From positions 116,865 through 180,864 of the forward strand of contig WYBX01000045.1 in NCBI GenBank assembly GCA_011525695.1: DNA of 64,000 bases. The letters run 5' to 3'. Both the position numbers and the translations under genes were made by a program. Below are positions 1-8,828 of the stretch, one piece after another. Source of the stretch: Verrucomicrobiia bacterium (GTDB lineage: Bacteria > Verrucomicrobiota > Verrucomicrobiia > Opitutales > Opitutaceae). The notes beneath the pieces are model-generated. The model did no database searches, was not told where the DNA came from, and was given only the letters and a program-made list of their open reading frames with translations. Within the stretch, counting starts at the first letter, position 1. Every line of letters starts with the position of its first letter.

Positions 1-455
1 CGCCTTTCGTCCGATTCGCCCCCCATGTGCCATTTCCCGATGAAGGCGGTCGCATAGCCCGCTTTTTGCAGGTATTGGGGAAAGTACACTGTGCCCGGTG
101 GAATCGGCCGGTTGTTGTCGATCACGCGATGACGAAAGGTGTAGAGCCCGGTGAGGATCGATGCCCGGCTGGGCGAACAGAGCGACGTGGTCACGAGCGC
201 GTTCTTCAAATGCACCCCGTGCCGTGCCATCGCGTCCATCTGGGGCGTCCGCGCGAATTGGTGCCCCAGGAAACTCATGGCGTCATAGCGGTGATCATCG
301 GCCAGGATGAAGACCACGTTGCGCGATTTTGCACCGGGCACCTTCTCCGGCACCACCTCCCGGGGCACCGGGGTCACGGCGCCGGACAGGGCGGAATGGC
401 AGCCAAGGGCAAGGCCGAGCACGGCCAGGGCGGACAAAGGCAGGGAAGATTTCAT
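1..455 (-). CDS. Type I sulfatase, N-terminal part (cut by window edge)
   Basis: Reading the minus strand from an ATG at 455 gives 151 codons with no stop before the edge, so the C-terminal part is missing. After a hydrophobic export signal (residues about 4-25, possibly lipoprotein-like with a Cys at 20), the chain has the sulfatase metal-site start VVFILADDHRYD and then the sulfatase signature CSPSRASILTG, with Cys93 as the residue expected to be converted to formylglycine. The later GKWHMGG motif is also typical of the family. Type I sulfatases hydrolyse sulfate esters, commonly of sulfated glycans, outside the cytoplasm. Such enzymes need a separate formylglycine-generating enzyme, not seen here. 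The substrate cannot be read from this part. It lies 135 bases downstream of hrpB on the same strand. Confidence 0.9.
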   Translation of the reverse strand, partial: MKSSLPLSALAVLGLALGCHSALSGAVTPVPREVVPEKVPGAKSRNVVFILADDHRYDAMSFLGHQFARTPQMDAMARHGVHLKNALVTTSLCSPSRASILTGLYTFRHRVIDNNRPIPPGTVYFPQYLQKAGYATAFIGKWHMGGESDER

Positions 456-590
456 GAGCGCGTCGCTCTCCAGCGTGCCGCCGCCACGTCTGGAGGCAAG
501 TGTCGGCTGCTGCCCGGACAACGCTGACATATGATCCGGGTGCGCCCTTTCAGAACGGTCCACGTAGGTCCACGCAAGTCCGACAGACTC

Positions 591-3233
591 CTACCGCCAT
601 TCGTGCCGCGGGTAGCGGCGCGAAAGTTCGACCTTAATCTTCGGATACATGTCACGCCAGAATGCCGCCAGATCCTCCGTCACCTGGATTGGCCGCTGGT
701 TCGGCGCCAGGATCTCGATCTTAACCGGCACCCGGCCATGGCCGACGGCAAAGGTTCGCTCGATGCCGTACAGTTCCTGGATCCGCGCGCTCAGCACCGG
801 CGGCCCTTCCGCGTGGTAGGTCAACCGGGAGCGGCGGCCATTCGCCATGACCATCCGCTCGGGCAGGAAATCATCCAGCACCGCCAGCTGCTCGGACGTC
901 AGCCAGCTGCGCAGCACCGGCATGACCGGTTTGCCCTTGATTCCGCGGTAGCCGGTTTCCCCGTGGCAGACCTGTTCGATCAGCGTGGCGCGGTCCGCCA
1001 TCGTGATGGGGTTCACCTCGAGTTCGGGAAACCATTCGGCGAGCCGATTCACCCGTATGATCCAATGCTCCACGGCTTCATCCCATGCCGCCAGCTTCAG
1101 GCGGCCGGCGAGCACCTCCCGGGTCAGCAGCTCCGCCGCCGCATCCAGCGGAACCTCATCGGCACTCGTTTTCGAATCGAGGACGAGATCGCGAAACCGT
1201 CGCTCGCGGCGGATCACCACCCGTCTTTGGCTCGCATCGTAGTCGACGCCGGTGGTTTCATGATAGTCGTCGGGGAAGAGTTCGCCCAGCCAGGCTTCCT
1301 CCACTGCGGTGGCCAAGGTCAGCAACACATTGACCTCGCCACCACGGCCGCCGATTTCACTGATTTCCGCGGCGACGAGGAGGGGCGCCTTTTGAATGGC
1401 GCTTTCCCGCGCAAGCACGCCGCGTCGCTGGTGTACGAGGTCGCACCGCAGCGTGCCGGCATCCAGTCGTTTGGCCAATTGGTCCGAAAAGCCGGCGACG
1501 ACGCACTTGCGCACGGCCATACTGTCGAACGGATGTTCGCCGACATCGAGTCCCTCCTGGGCGGCAATCTCCAGAAACTGCGCGAGGATCGGCCCCACCT
1601 GGCGGACACCTTGCGCGTGGATGCCCAGTCGCCGGCACGCTTCGAGCCCGTAGTTTCCCTGGTCGGCATAGCGCCAGGCGCGCAGCAGGAGGAAGAAGTC
1701 ACTCTCTTGCTCCTCGCCGAGCACATCCTCGCGCGCCTGTTCCACCTCGCGCGAGACGCCGCGCAGCAGGAAGTTCCGCCCTTGGGTCAGCGCCGCCATC
1801 AGCGCCACGGCACGCACGCAGCGCCGCTCGTGGGCGGCAAGAAACATGCGCGCATAACGCGGGTGCACCGGAAACCGGAGCATTCGTCGGCCGGTTTCCG
1901 TGATGGTCGGGTATCCCGGGCTCGAAGCCGTCGGGCCTGGCCGCAATGCCCCGGTGCCCGCGCTCGGATCTCCAGGCGTTGAGCTCTGAGCTCCGCCTTG
2001 CGGATCTGCTCGAATCGCGAGCGCCCCGAGATCGGCCAGCAGCATCTCCGCCCGCGCAAGCGCTTTCGGATCCGGCTTCTCCAGCCACGGGAAATTGAAT
2101 ACGTCGTCAATCCCGCCTGCTTTCAAGGTCAGGACCACCTCGGCGAGATCCAGCCGTCGCACCTCCGGGAGTTCCTGGAGGGAGCGCTGGCCGTGTTCCC
2201 GTTCCGTCCACAGGCGGATGCAGATTCCGGGCGCGGTCCGGCCGGCCCGCCCCGCCCGCTGGTCGGCATTTGCCACGGAAATCCTTTCGACCAGCAGCGT
2301 GTTGATCCCGCGATGCGGATCGAAGCGCGCGATTCGCGCCAGTCCACTGTCGATCACGATCGTGACACCCTCGATCGTGAGCGAGGTCTCGGCGACATTG
2401 GTGGAGACAATGATCTTGCGCGCGCGGTGGCGCGCAACCGCACGATCCTGTTGTTCGCTCGCAAGCTCACCATGGAGCGGAAAGGTGACGAAATCGCGGA
2501 GAGCCCGAATTTCCTGGATTGCCTGGATCGTGCGATTGATTTCATAGGCCCCCGGCATGAAGACCAGCATGTCGCCGTCGCAGATGCCCGCCGCGCGTGC
2601 ACACTCCCGGGCGGCTACCGCCCACACCGGCTCCTGCTCGGTATTTACCGGCCGAGACAGGTACTCGATCCGAACGGGGAAGCTGCGTCCGGCTGAGACG
2701 AGCAAGTCGCAGGGTGCGAGGTAGGATTGCAGGCGCTCGGCCTCGAGAGTTGCCGACATCACGATCAGCCTGAGGTCCGGCCGAACGCCACGCTGCAGTT
2801 GCAGGGCGCGAGCGAGCGAGATGTCGCCGTGAAGGTGCCGCTCGTGAAATTCGTCGAAGACAATGGCACTGATGCCCCGCAGCGTCGGATCGAAGGACAT
2901 TTGGCGCAGCAGAATCCCCTCGGTCACGAAGCGGATCCGGGTGCGTTCGCTCACCCGCGATTCAAGCCGGATTTGATAGCCAACCTCATCCCCCAGCCGT
3001 GTGCCGGTCTCCTCCGCCACGCGCTTCGCGAGCAGGCGGGCGGCCATCCGGCGGGGCTGCAGCACGACGACCTCCCCACGGGCGCCGAGCAGTCCATCTG
3101 CCCAAAGCATCTGCGGAATCTGGGTCGATTTGCCCGATCCCGTCGGCGCCTGGACAATCAGACGCCCGGCGGCGCGCAGCGAAGACACGACGGCGTTTTC
3201 CAGTTCATAAATCGGAAGTTCCCGGGGCGACAT
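591..3233 (-). CDS. hrpB: ATP-dependent RNA helicase HrpB (DEAH-box family)
   Basis: The 880-residue product starts at the ATG at 3233 (MSPRELPIYE); a GTG two codons upstream is a weaker choice and no ribosome-binding site decides it. Walker A APTGSGKST lies near residues 29-37, the DEAH-like box DEFHER near 127-132, and motif III MSATLE near 159. A second RecA-like domain contains the TNVAETSLT and QRAGRAGR motifs. The C-terminal 120 residues carry the HrpB-specific region, including PIQVTEDLAAFWRDMYP, which separates it from HrpA. Length is slightly above the usual 800-850 residues. HrpB is a cytoplasmic RNA-dependent ATPase whose exact cellular role is unsettled. It is transcribed away from the DnaA-box cluster and the RNA gene to its right. 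Confidence 0.93.
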   Translation of the reverse strand: MSPRELPIYELENAVVSSLRAAGRLIVQAPTGSGKSTQIPQMLWADGLLGARGEVVVLQPRRMAARLLAKRVAEETGTRLGDEVGYQIRLESRVSERTRIRFVTEGILLRQMSFDPTLRGISAIVFDEFHERHLHGDISLARALQLQRGVRPDLRLIVMSATLEAERLQSYLAPCDLLVSAGRSFPVRIEYLSRPVNTEQEPVWAVAARECARAAGICDGDMLVFMPGAYEINRTIQAIQEIRALRDFVTFPLHGELASEQQDRAVARHRARKIIVSTNVAETSLTIEGVTIVIDSGLARIARFDPHRGINTLLVERISVANADQRAGRAGRTAPGICIRLWTEREHGQRSLQELPEVRRLDLAEVVLTLKAGGIDDVFNFPWLEKPDPKALARAEMLLADLGALAIRADPQGGAQSSTPGDPSAGTGALRPGPTASSPGYPTITETGRRMLRFPVHPRYARMFLAAHERRCVRAVALMAALTQGRNFLLRGVSREVEQAREDVLGEEQESDFFLLLRAWRYADQGNYGLEACRRLGIHAQGVRQVGPILAQFLEIAAQEGLDVGEHPFDSMAVRKCVVAGFSDQLAKRLDAGTLRCDLVHQRRGVLARESAIQKAPLLVAAEISEIGGRGGEVNVLLTLATAVEEAWLGELFPDDYHETTGVDYDASQRRVVIRRERRFRDLVLDSKTSADEVPLDAAAELLTREVLAGRLKLAAWDEAVEHWIIRVNRLAEWFPELEVNPITMADRATLIEQVCHGETGYRGIKGKPVMPVLRSWLTSEQLAVLDDFLPERMVMANGRRSRLTYHAEGPPVLSARIQELYGIERTFAVGHGRVPVKIEILAPNQRPIQVTEDLAAFWRDMYPKIKVELSRRYPRHEWR

Positions 3234-3280
3234 GACCACAGTGCAGCAAAGTGGAAATGCGGGCCACGCGAAGCGATTTC

Positions 3281-3340
3281 TGTGAATATCCCGTGGGTCA
3301 GGTTATCCACAAATTATTCACCAGATTTTTTTGTGAAGAA
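3281..3340. promoter_or_regulatory. Cluster of four DnaA-box-like 9-mers in an AT-rich patch
   Basis: Within 60 bases, between the divergent hrpB and RNA genes, there is one perfect DnaA box TTATCCACA (3303-3311) and three near matches: TGTGAATAT on the opposite strand (3281-3289), TTATTCACC (3314-3322) and TGTGAAGAA on the opposite strand (3332-3340). A run of seven T residues (3326-3332) sits beside them in otherwise GC-rich DNA. DnaA boxes cluster at replication origins and at DnaA-controlled promoters. Whether this is an origin, a control site or chance cannot be settled from the window, and no dnaA, dnaN or parAB gene is nearby. Confidence 0.45.
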
Positions 3341-3364
3341 GTTGGTGAGAACAAAAGCTTCTCC

Positions 3365-4262
3365 CCGGAACGAAGTGGCGCACGCTCCCTCGTGTTCCTT
3401 GATAGAACAGTCGCAGTGCAGGGACCTGAAAAACGTCACTGAGAGCGCGGCTGGGATAATCCCGGGTGACCGGGGAAAGGTCGGCGGCAACTGGTGCTGC
3501 CCTCCCCTCGAGCCGGCGAAAGCCGGTGTGAGGCATATATCACCAGTTCCTCTGGCCGGAGTCGTGTCCGGTCAGTCCACACACGAATCAGGAACTGAGC
3601 GGCGAGGCGCGATTAGAAACCGCGCTGAGTCGAGTCAGGCCCACGGGGCGTTTCGACCCGTGCGCCGACGCAGTTACCCCAGAGGGTTTTGGTTGCTACT
3701 GCGCAGACCAGAACGCAGTCGCGGTTTCCGGCGGGCCAACCCCGCCAAAAGGCCTCTCTCGCTCCGCGAGCGAGGCGCGCAAGGAAGCCGGGACGGCGGG
3801 GAGCGAGCGGACCTGGCAAAGTCCGTGAACCTCCTCACTGGGGTGGTCCCGACAAACGGGGTCACCCTGCTGCAAAAGCGAATGCAACCTGAGAGATAAG
3901 AGGTCAGACCCGTAGCGCGAGGCCAACGGCCGGCCAAAAGCCGGCGCCGTCCTCGTGGTAAAGGTGACGACGCGAGAGTTAGAGATTGCAGGCGTGTCTA
4001 CACCACGTCCGGCGCGCCACTCCCGGCAGGGAGTGTCCGAACCGGGCGTAGAGGCCTCACTCAATAGATCCCGACCGGCAACGGTCAGGACGGTCCCGCC
4101 ATGAGACCGAAACATCCGCGTGCCGCGGAGAGTGGCGTCGGGAAGCACACCGCCCGCTACAGCGAGAGCGCCCAAGCGTGTGCCGCCGGGAAAGAGCGTG
4201 TGGCGAACGCCCACTCCCACAAATTGGCTCCGGAAGCGTCAAAACTTCCGGAGCCTTTTTGT
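3365..4262 (+). ncRNA. Large structured noncoding RNA candidate, about 0.9 kb, class not recognised
   Basis: No convincing protein gene exists between hrpB and the esterase, but the + strand is packed with short perfect stems. Examples are 3483-3488/3496-3501, 3512-3517/3522-3527 closed by a GAAA tetraloop, 3544-3551/3590-3597 enclosing 3553-3560/3567-3574, 3642-3647/3657-3662, 3698-3703/3714-3719, 3730-3735/3741-3746, 3758-3763/3769-3774, 3918-3922/3951-3955 enclosing 3929-3934/3940-3945, 4018-4024/4029-4035, 4073-4077/4082-4086 closed by a GCAA tetraloop, 4115-4120/4124-4129 and 4145-4150/4178-4183. The two ends can pair (3374-3378 with 4211-4215, 3381-3386 with 4195-4200), just before an intrinsic terminator. 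RNase P, tmRNA and SRP signature sequences are absent. Size and complexity recall large ornate RNAs such as OLE, GOLLD or ROOL, but I cannot assign it. The 5' end is an estimate. Confidence 0.7.
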
Positions 4263-4267
4263 TTTTT
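4226..4267 (+). terminator. Strong intrinsic terminator of the structured RNA
   Basis: An 11-bp perfect stem (GGCTCCGGAAG at 4226-4236 with CTTCCGGAGCC at 4245-4255, 8-base loop) is followed directly by T5-G-T6. The T-run lies on the + strand only, which fixes the transcript direction. It ends 21 bases before the esterase start, so it closes the upstream RNA and leaves the esterase needing its own promoter. Confidence 0.92.
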
Positions 4268-4287
4268 CCAATCGTCCACCTGCGCCC

Positions 4288-5226
4288 ATGAATTTTGCCC
4301 GACTTGCACCCAGCACCTTCGCACTGCTATGCGCGCTTGCCTCCTGCCCCAACGGGTCCACGTGCCGGGCCGCTGACGACAGGCCGGACTCGACTCCTTA
4401 CCCGCTGATCCTCGGACCCATTCGCCTTTACGAAGGAGACGCCCCTGGCGCACTCGGCCAGCGGCCGGAGGACATTCCGACCCTGACGCCGTTCCCGCCC
4501 GAGAAGTCGCACCACACGGGGGCGACGATGCTGGTGTTACCCGGCGGCGGATACAGCAATCTGGCCGAGCATGAGGGAACTGGCTACGCGGAGTTTTTTG
4601 CCGCCCACGGGATCACGGCCTACGTCTTGAAATATCGACTCGGGTCATATGGTTACCGTCATCCCGTGATGCTCAACGATGCTGCCAGGGCATTGCGGCT
4701 GGTCCGCGCGATGGCACGGCGCGATGGACGCGACCCGTCCCGCGTTGGGGTAATCGGGTCATCGGCCGGCGGACATCTCGCGGCAACCCTCATCACCCAT
4801 TTCGCATCCGTCGAGGCCCTGGGTCCAGGGACGACGGACCCGATCGATCGGGAATCCGCACGACCCGATTTGGCGGTGCTCTGCTACCCGGTCGTCTCGA
4901 TGCAGGAGTTCGCTCACGCCGGATCGCGACGACAATTGCTTGGGGAGGCCCCGACCTCCGAATTATTGCAGCAGCTTTCGACTCATCTGCAGGTGAGCAA
5001 GGATACACCCCCAGTATTCATCTGGCACACCGTGGCGGACAAGAGTGTCCCGGTTGAAAATGCGCTCCTCTTTGCAGCGGCTCTGCGGCGCGCGGAGGTG
5101 CCGTTTTCACTTCATATATACGAGACGGGAACGCATGGGCTTGGACTCGGCCGGCCGGGACGCCCCGCGCCACCCTGGACCTCCCAATTGCTCTACTGGT
5201 TCGCAGAGCGGGGCTTTATCAAGTAG
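4288..5226 (+). CDS. Secreted alpha/beta-hydrolase, acetyl-xylan esterase-like
   Basis: The 312-residue product starts at the ATG at 4288, which gives a proper signal peptide (STFALLCALASC, then an Ala-rich end near residue 28); the reading frame extends further upstream only through the terminator. The fold markers are the oxyanion-hole loop LPGGGYSNL (about residues 82-90), the nucleophile elbow GSSAGG, a conserved HTVADKSVP segment holding the probable catalytic Asp, and GTHGLGLG holding the probable His. This matches the BD-FAE/Axe-like esterase group, which usually removes acetyl or feruloyl groups from plant polysaccharides. The exact substrate is unknown. It stands alone after the RNA terminator, with the sensor kinase following about 100 bases later. 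Confidence 0.85.
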   Translation: MNFARLAPSTFALLCALASCPNGSTCRAADDRPDSTPYPLILGPIRLYEGDAPGALGQRPEDIPTLTPFPPEKSHHTGATMLVLPGGGYSNLAEHEGTGYAEFFAAHGITAYVLKYRLGSYGYRHPVMLNDAARALRLVRAMARRDGRDPSRVGVIGSSAGGHLAATLITHFASVEALGPGTTDPIDRESARPDLAVLCYPVVSMQEFAHAGSRRQLLGEAPTSELLQQLSTHLQVSKDTPPVFIWHTVADKSVPVENALLFAAALRRAEVPFSLHIYETGTHGLGLGRPGRPAPPWTSQLLYWFAERGFIK

Positions 5227-5329
5227 CTGCTGCGGTCGCTTTGAACGACCGCAACGGCGGGAAACCGAGTCCAACCTGCTGGAGGAAAAAGGATTGGCTT
5301 TGCTGTGCGCCCGGGGCATTTTTTTCGCC

Positions 5330-6808
5330 ATGCGGTCCAGTACGGTCTTGATCGTTGACGACGATGAAGTCGGTCGAAAACTGCTCGAAGGATTGCTTGC
5401 TCGAGAGGACTACACCGTGGTGGCGGCCCAGGACGGGCGCGAAGCCCTCGATCTCGCGGCTCGCGTTTCACCCGATGTGGTGCTCCTGGACGTGGTCATG
5501 CCCGAAGTTGATGGCTTCGAGGTGTGCCGGCAGCTCCGCAGCAATCCGAGCTTGCGCGAAATCCCGATTATTCTGCTGACGGCGCTCGACAGCCGCGGCG
5601 CCCGGCTTCGCGGTCTGGCTGCCGGTGCAGACGAATTTCTGACGAAGCCGGTTGATCCAGTCGAACTGCGGACACGCGTACGAACCATCACCGGGCTGAA
5701 CCGATTCCGGAGGTTGTGCGATGAACGGGCGCGGTTCGAGGCTGCGGTTGCGCACTCCCCGGTGTCGATTGCGCTCACCGACTCCGAGGGACGGATATTG
5801 CACGCAAATCACGCGTTTCAGAACCTGATTGGCGTCCTGCCAGAACGGATTCTCGACTGTTTCCCCACACCCGCAGCAAAGTCGCTGGCCAACCAACTCA
5901 ACCGCAGCGCTGCCCTTCGTGCATCAGCTCCGCCATTGGCTACGAGCCTCCTGATTTCCCGTGTCCCCGAAGCGAGTGCCGAGGTGACCGTGGTGCAGCT
6001 TCCATCGTCGGATGGCGCGCTCTTTGAATTCATGCTGCGCGACACCACGGATCAAAGGCAGCTGGAGCTGCAGCTCTTCCGATTGCAGCAGATCGATCTG
6101 CTGGGTCAATTGGCCAGCGGGGTCGTGCACGATGTCAATAACCTGCTGATGTCGGTCATCGGCAATGCCGAGATGCTGGAGTCAGATGGCGGTGGTCCCG
6201 TGCAGGAACGTGCCAAGGTCATCCGTCAGAGTGCGCAGCAAGGTGCCACCCTGCTGCGGCGGATATTGATGTTTGGTCGGGAAGAAAATCAGCCCATGAC
6301 TCCGATTCAGCTTTCGTGTCTCTTACGCGAAGCGGCAACCACGGTCGGCAAGCTGGTGGGAAAGGCCATCACGCTCGACATCGATTCTCCCGCCTGTCTC
6401 CCGGCAATACGTGGCGATGGTGGCGAAATCCATCAGGTTATCATGAACCTTTGTTTGAACGCCCGGGACGCAATGCCGGCGGGAGGGAGCATTTTATGCA
6501 GCGCCCGAGCGGTATCGCTCACGGAAGCCGCCGCCCGAGGGATCAGCCCCGATGCTGCGGCTGGCGAATTCGTGGCCATCAGCGTCCGGGATACGGGTCC
6601 GGGAATCTCCGCCGAGGTCCGACGCCATCTCTTTGATCCTTTCTTTACCACGAAGCGCCGGGAGGTCGCAACAGGCCTGGGCCTCGCCACCGTCCTGCGA
6701 GTGATGCGGCACCACCGTGGCTTTGTCGGCGTGGAGACCAAGGTCGGAGAGGGGGCCTGCTTCACCTGCTACTTTCCGGTTGCCGAGGCCGGCGTTGCGG
6801 CGGCGTGA
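5330..6808 (+). CDS. Receiver-PAS-histidine kinase (hybrid sensor kinase)
   Basis: The 492-residue protein begins with a full receiver domain (residues 4-118; acidic pair DDD at 10-12, phospho-acceptor Asp54 in LLDVVMPEVDG, Lys in TKPVDP). A PAS domain follows (about 140-250), then a histidine-kinase H-box with His267 in GVVHDVNNLLMSV, and an HATPase domain with an N box (NLCLNARDAMP), DTGPGIS and TGLGLATV. No membrane segment is present, so it is cytoplasmic. The receiver at the N-terminus suggests it is tuned by an upstream kinase. ATG 5330 has no clear Shine-Dalgarno; an in-frame TTG at 5294 follows GGAGG by eight bases and would add 12 residues. No output regulator is adjacent. Confidence 0.87.
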   Translation: MRSSTVLIVDDDEVGRKLLEGLLAREDYTVVAAQDGREALDLAARVSPDVVLLDVVMPEVDGFEVCRQLRSNPSLREIPIILLTALDSRGARLRGLAAGADEFLTKPVDPVELRTRVRTITGLNRFRRLCDERARFEAAVAHSPVSIALTDSEGRILHANHAFQNLIGVLPERILDCFPTPAAKSLANQLNRSAALRASAPPLATSLLISRVPEASAEVTVVQLPSSDGALFEFMLRDTTDQRQLELQLFRLQQIDLLGQLASGVVHDVNNLLMSVIGNAEMLESDGGGPVQERAKVIRQSAQQGATLLRRILMFGREENQPMTPIQLSCLLREAATTVGKLVGKAITLDIDSPACLPAIRGDGGEIHQVIMNLCLNARDAMPAGGSILCSARAVSLTEAAARGISPDAAAGEFVAISVRDTGPGISAEVRRHLFDPFFTTKRREVATGLGLATVLRVMRHHRGFVGVETKVGEGACFTCYFPVAEAGVAAA

Positions 6809-6964
6809 CGCAACTGCCCTCGCACGACATTCATGGATGGGCCCGGTGGACTGCCCACCTGCCAAAGGCAGGATCCTTCAGCCGATGGCGTGCCTTCGGC
6901 CTTGCCTTCAATTCATGCGCCAAGCACGTTGGGCCCCTTTTTCAAGATACCACCGGCCCGCCGC

Positions 6965-8791
6965 ATGAACCAGAGCATCCGCAACATTGCCATCATTGCC
7001 CACGTCGATCACGGGAAGACCACGCTCGTGGACAAGTTGCTGAAGGAAGGCGGCGTGTTTCGTGCCAATCAGCAGGTGGAAGAGCGCGCGATGGATTCCA
7101 TGGACCTGGAACGGGAGAAGGGAATCACCATCAAGGCAAAGAACACGTCCGTCCATTGGAAGGACAAGATTATCAACATCGTCGACACGCCAGGGCATGC
7201 CGACTTTGGCGGCGAGGTTGAGCGCGCTCTCCGGATGGTGGACGGCGTCCTGCTGGTGGTCGACGCCTATGACGGTCCCCAGGCCCAGACCCGTTTCGTC
7301 CTGCGCAAAGCACTTCAGCATGGGCTGAAGGTGATCATCGTCATCAACAAGGTGGATCGCGAAAACGCCGAGCCCGCCAAGATGTATGACAAGGTGCTCG
7401 AACTTCTCATGGAGCTGAACGCCACCGAGGAGCAGTTTGATGCCCCGGTTGTGTACGGGTCCGGCCGTGATGGCTACATGATGTACCGATTGGGTGATGA
7501 GAAAAGGGACATGACTCCCCTTTTCCAGACGATTCTCGACCATATTCCACCTCCTTTTGCCAAGCCGAACGAACCGTTCCACATGCTGGTCTCCAACATT
7601 GACTGGAGCGATTACGTGGGACGTATCGCCATCGGGAAGATCCTCGGCGGGAAGGTCCACGTGGGCGACCCGGTGTTCATCATCCGGCACACTGACGGGA
7701 CGCGACTCCGCGGGAAAATCACCCGCGTGTTCGAGTATTCCGGTCTCGGGACGCACGAGACTGACATCGGCGGTGTTGCCGGCAATATCGTCGGCCTGTC
7801 CGGATTCGAGGACGTGGACATCGGTGACACCCTGACAGCGGACGAGGCCGGCCACGCCCTCCCCTTCACCCAAATCGACCCGCCCACGCTGGAGATGCAA
7901 TTCTGCGTCAATGACGGCCCGCTTGTCGGTCAGGACGGCAAGCTCGTCACGTCGCGCCAGCTGCGGGAACGACTCTTCCGCGAATTGAAGACGAACGTGT
8001 CCATCTATGTCGAGGACACGGATCGGGCCGGCGTCTACAACGTCAAGGCCCGGGGCGCCATGCAGGTCGCGGTGTTGGTCGAAACGATGCGCCGGGAAGG
8101 ATTCGAGCTCCTGGTCTCGCGGCCGACTGTGATTGAAAAGACGGTCGACGGCAAACGACTGGAACCCTACGAGACCGTATGGCTCGAGATTCCCGATGAA
8201 TGCGTCGGTGCGGTGATGCAGAACCTGGCCAACAGGAAGGGCCAGCTCACCAACATGGAAAAGCATCCGCATTCAACGATGATCGAGGCGTCCATCACCA
8301 CGCGCGGCCTCATCGGGATGGAAATCGACATCGTGAATATCACGAGCGGTCGTGGAGTCATGTCCCATCTTTTCAAGGAGTACGGACCTTATGCGGGTGA
8401 GGTGCTCACTCGCACCACAGGAACGCTCATTGCGACCGAAGCGGGCGTCACGACTTCCTACGCGCTGGTGATGTGCCAGGAGCGCGGCAAACTCTTCGTG
8501 GGACCTGGCGAAGCCGTTTACGAGGGGATGGTCATCGGCGAAAATCCGCGGAATGAGGATATCGCGGTCAATGCCGTGCGCGAAAAGAAGCTGACGAATT
8601 TCCGGTCGCAAGGTGAAGGCGTGGCGGCAGGGCTCACCCCCGCCGCAAAACTGTCCCTCGAACGGGCCATAGAATACATTGCCGCGGACGAATTCGTCGA
8701 GGTGACACCAAAAAACCTCCGGCTCCGTAAGCGGATATTGAAGGAAGTGGAGCGTCGAAAAGTCACTCGTGCCGCCAAGGCTGCAGGTTGA
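6965..8791 (+). CDS. typA: Ribosome-associated GTPase TypA/BipA
   Basis: The 608-residue product has the size and order of BipA. It carries G1 [15 protein letters not shown] (about residues 11-25), the switch I segment [14 protein letters not shown]3 [11 protein letters not shown] and G4 NKVDRE, followed by the EF-G-like domains and the BipA-specific C-terminal region ([10 protein letters not shown] and NFRSQGEG are typical). Translation from ATG 6965 ([10 protein letters not shown]) places the GTPase at the very N-terminus; longer in-frame starts add unrelated sequence. TypA is a translational GTPase involved in ribosome assembly and stress adaptation. It is convergent with the guanylyltransferase gene 37 bases downstream. 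Confidence 0.97.
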   Translation: MNQSIRNIAIIAHVDHGKTTLVDKLLKEGGVFRANQQVEERAMDSMDLEREKGITIKAKNTSVHWKDKIINIVDTPGHADFGGEVERALRMVDGVLLVVDAYDGPQAQTRFVLRKALQHGLKVIIVINKVDRENAEPAKMYDKVLELLMELNATEEQFDAPVVYGSGRDGYMMYRLGDEKRDMTPLFQTILDHIPPPFAKPNEPFHMLVSNIDWSDYVGRIAIGKILGGKVHVGDPVFIIRHTDGTRLRGKITRVFEYSGLGTHETDIGGVAGNIVGLSGFEDVDIGDTLTADEAGHALPFTQIDPPTLEMQFCVNDGPLVGQDGKLVTSRQLRERLFRELKTNVSIYVEDTDRAGVYNVKARGAMQVAVLVETMRREGFELLVSRPTVIEKTVDGKRLEPYETVWLEIPDECVGAVMQNLANRKGQLTNMEKHPHSTMIEASITTRGLIGMEIDIVNITSGRGVMSHLFKEYGPYAGEVLTRTTGTLIATEAGVTTSYALVMCQERGKLFVGPGEAVYEGMVIGENPRNEDIAVNAVREKKLTNFRSQGEGVAAGLTPAAKLSLERAIEYIAADEFVEVTPKNLRLRKRILKEVERRKVTRAAKAAG

Positions 8792-8828
8792 AGGTGTCTG
8801 GGCCTTTTCGAACCGCCGCCGACAGGCG

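Noticed and set aside
2727..3899. Long open frame on the plus strand across the hrpB 5' end and the structured-RNA region
   Set aside because: It overlaps hrpB on the opposite strand, has Arg/Pro/Gly-rich composition without domain motifs, and ends in the hairpin-rich area; nothing supports translation.
3365..4262. RNase P RNA, tmRNA, SRP RNA or a group I/II intron in this region
   Set aside because: The conserved RNase P (GAGGAAAGTCC, ACAGAA-type), tmRNA (tRNA-like ends, CCA), SRP domain IV, and group I/II catalytic core sequences are not present on either strand as far as I can read.
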